From: Salinirubellus litoreus
GTDB taxonomy: Archaea > Halobacteriota > Halobacteria > Halobacteriales > Haloarculaceae
Assembly (NCBI RefSeq): GCF_037335815.1
Contig: NZ_CP147841.1
Span: forward strand, 3,658,001-3,722,000
Length of the DNA stretch: 64,000 nt
Reading direction: 5' to 3'
Below are positions 63,406-64,000 of this stretch, one piece after another. A program made the position numbers and the translations under genes. Positions within the stretch are counted from its first letter, which is position 1. The number at the start of each line of letters is the position of its first letter. The notes under the pieces are model-generated. The model was not told the DNA's origin, did not search any database, and was given only the letters and a program-made list of their open reading frames with translations.

Positions 63406-64000
63406 TCACCGTGCTACTGTTCGTCGCCCACTCGACCTATTATTAGACAGGTATACGTTTCGCTCCCACACTACCCCGGTCATTCCGGTCGTGTAAACCT
63501 TGTTCGTCGCATTTATTTCCCGATAGAGCCACCAGTCGGCGATGTATAAGGTGCCGGCGACGTCAGTCGCATAGCCGACTTGATGCTCGGTCCATCGGGT
63601 CCGGTATACCAACGCACTATCCGCTCGTATCCCATCGGACGAGACGTCTGCTGCCTCCATGCGTCCCTGATCGCTGAACCGGTGGGACGCCTCTCTGGTC
63701 ACCCATAGCATCGTGATCTCAGGGTTGTGCAGGTCCACGTATCTCACCATTGTCTCTAGTTCCCGCAGTTCCTGCTCGGAGAAGTCGACCTGCTGCTCGG
63801 GAGTCGAGTACGTCTCCCACATATTCGGTCCGGCGTGGAGGCCGTACAGGTCGTCACCAGCGGTGAGCGGTCCGGTGACACCGACGGTGACGATAAGCAC
63901 GAGGAGGATCGCACGCTTGACCCCGATCCCACCTACCGAACCCCAGTCGGTCGAGTCACCGAGCCCTCTACTGAGATGCCAGAGCCCGATTCCAGCGATT
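63406..64000 (-). CDS. C-terminal part of a large membrane protein (5' end beyond window)
   Basis: The minus-strand frame is open from base 64000 through IAGIGLWHLSRGLGDS and a membrane helix KRAILLVLIVTVGV to a stop at 63406. The C-terminal 140 residues form a soluble beta-rich domain (LYIADWWLYREINATNKVYT, GMTGVVWERNVYLS). This layout fits polytopic DUF2206-type membrane proteins of archaeal polysaccharide clusters, but only the tail is visible. Confidence 0.55.
   Translation of the reverse strand, partial: IAGIGLWHLSRGLGDSTDWGSVGGIGVKRAILLVLIVTVGVTGPLTAGDDLYGLHAGPNMWETYSTPEQQVDFSEQELRELETMVRYVDLHNPEITMLWVTREASHRFSDQGRMEAADVSSDGIRADSALVYRTRWTEHQVGYATDVAGTLYIADWWLYREINATNKVYTTGMTGVVWERNVYLSNNRSSGRRTVAR

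Overview
The window is chromosomal DNA of a halophilic archaeon (class Halobacteria). The signs are high GC, Asp/Glu-rich proteins, leaderless genes with a TATA-like box about 27 nt upstream of the start codon, Tat-type lipoproteins, a halophilic 2Fe-2S ferredoxin, and families typical of haloarchaea (HVO_0234 beta-propeller, DUF5813-like, CGCGG RiPP precursor). No genus can be named from the sequence alone.

Positions 1-35,400 are a compact, GC-rich core. In order they hold: the end of a universal-stress protein; a divergent K+ channel and two membrane TrkA-C proteins; a 3Fe-4S ferredoxin; tRNA-Leu(UAA) with a duplicated 3' end; a stand-alone Lrp/AsnC ligand domain; a thiolase operon with an HMG-CoA-synthase-like/DUF35 fusion; an HD protein; a MaoC-like protein; and a 1165-aa exported beta-helix protein with both cohesin and dockerin modules. 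They are followed by a ParA-like protein with a degenerate P-loop, a HIT protein, an amidohydrolase, threonine aldolase, an AlkZ-like protein, an F420-type oxidoreductase, a FilR1-like regulator, glmM, a prepilin peptidase, an MFS carrier, hisI, a coiled-coil protein, two putative glycosyltransferases, a 2Fe-2S ferredoxin, a PiT phosphate carrier and hisA.

Positions 35,400-48,990 are an accessory region. It holds a cyclodeaminase, two tnpB-derived IS200/IS605 remnants that keep the right end (where TnpB guide RNAs are encoded), an orphan CGCGG RiPP precursor, an MFS carrier and a cluster of frameshifted genes (39.2-40.4 kb). It also has small membrane proteins, a GIDE-like and a YIP1-like membrane protein, and a three-gene ABC export operon. 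A decayed second copy of the 3' half of hisA (46.5-46.9 kb) lies in direct orientation to the intact hisA, so about 11 kb sits between two hisA 3' segments. A virus-spike-like beta-helix gene and a broken gene follow.

Positions 48,990-64,000 are a less GC-rich surface-polysaccharide island. It has a Wzx-type flippase, two GT4 and one GT61 glycosyltransferases, a CDP-glycerol-transferase-like protein, a 1349-aa Tat-exported glycoside hydrolase with several carbohydrate-binding modules, a DUF1616-like protein, a small membrane protein, and the C-terminus of a large membrane protein that runs off the window. Together they suggest assembly, export and remodelling of an extracellular glycan or S-layer glycan.

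No CRISPR array, rRNA or complete transposase was seen. The strongest leads are the orphan RiPP precursor, the orphan TnpB right ends as possible guide-RNA loci, the hisA-flanked island, the catalytically degenerate HMGS-DUF35 fusion and the cohesin-dockerin surface protein.
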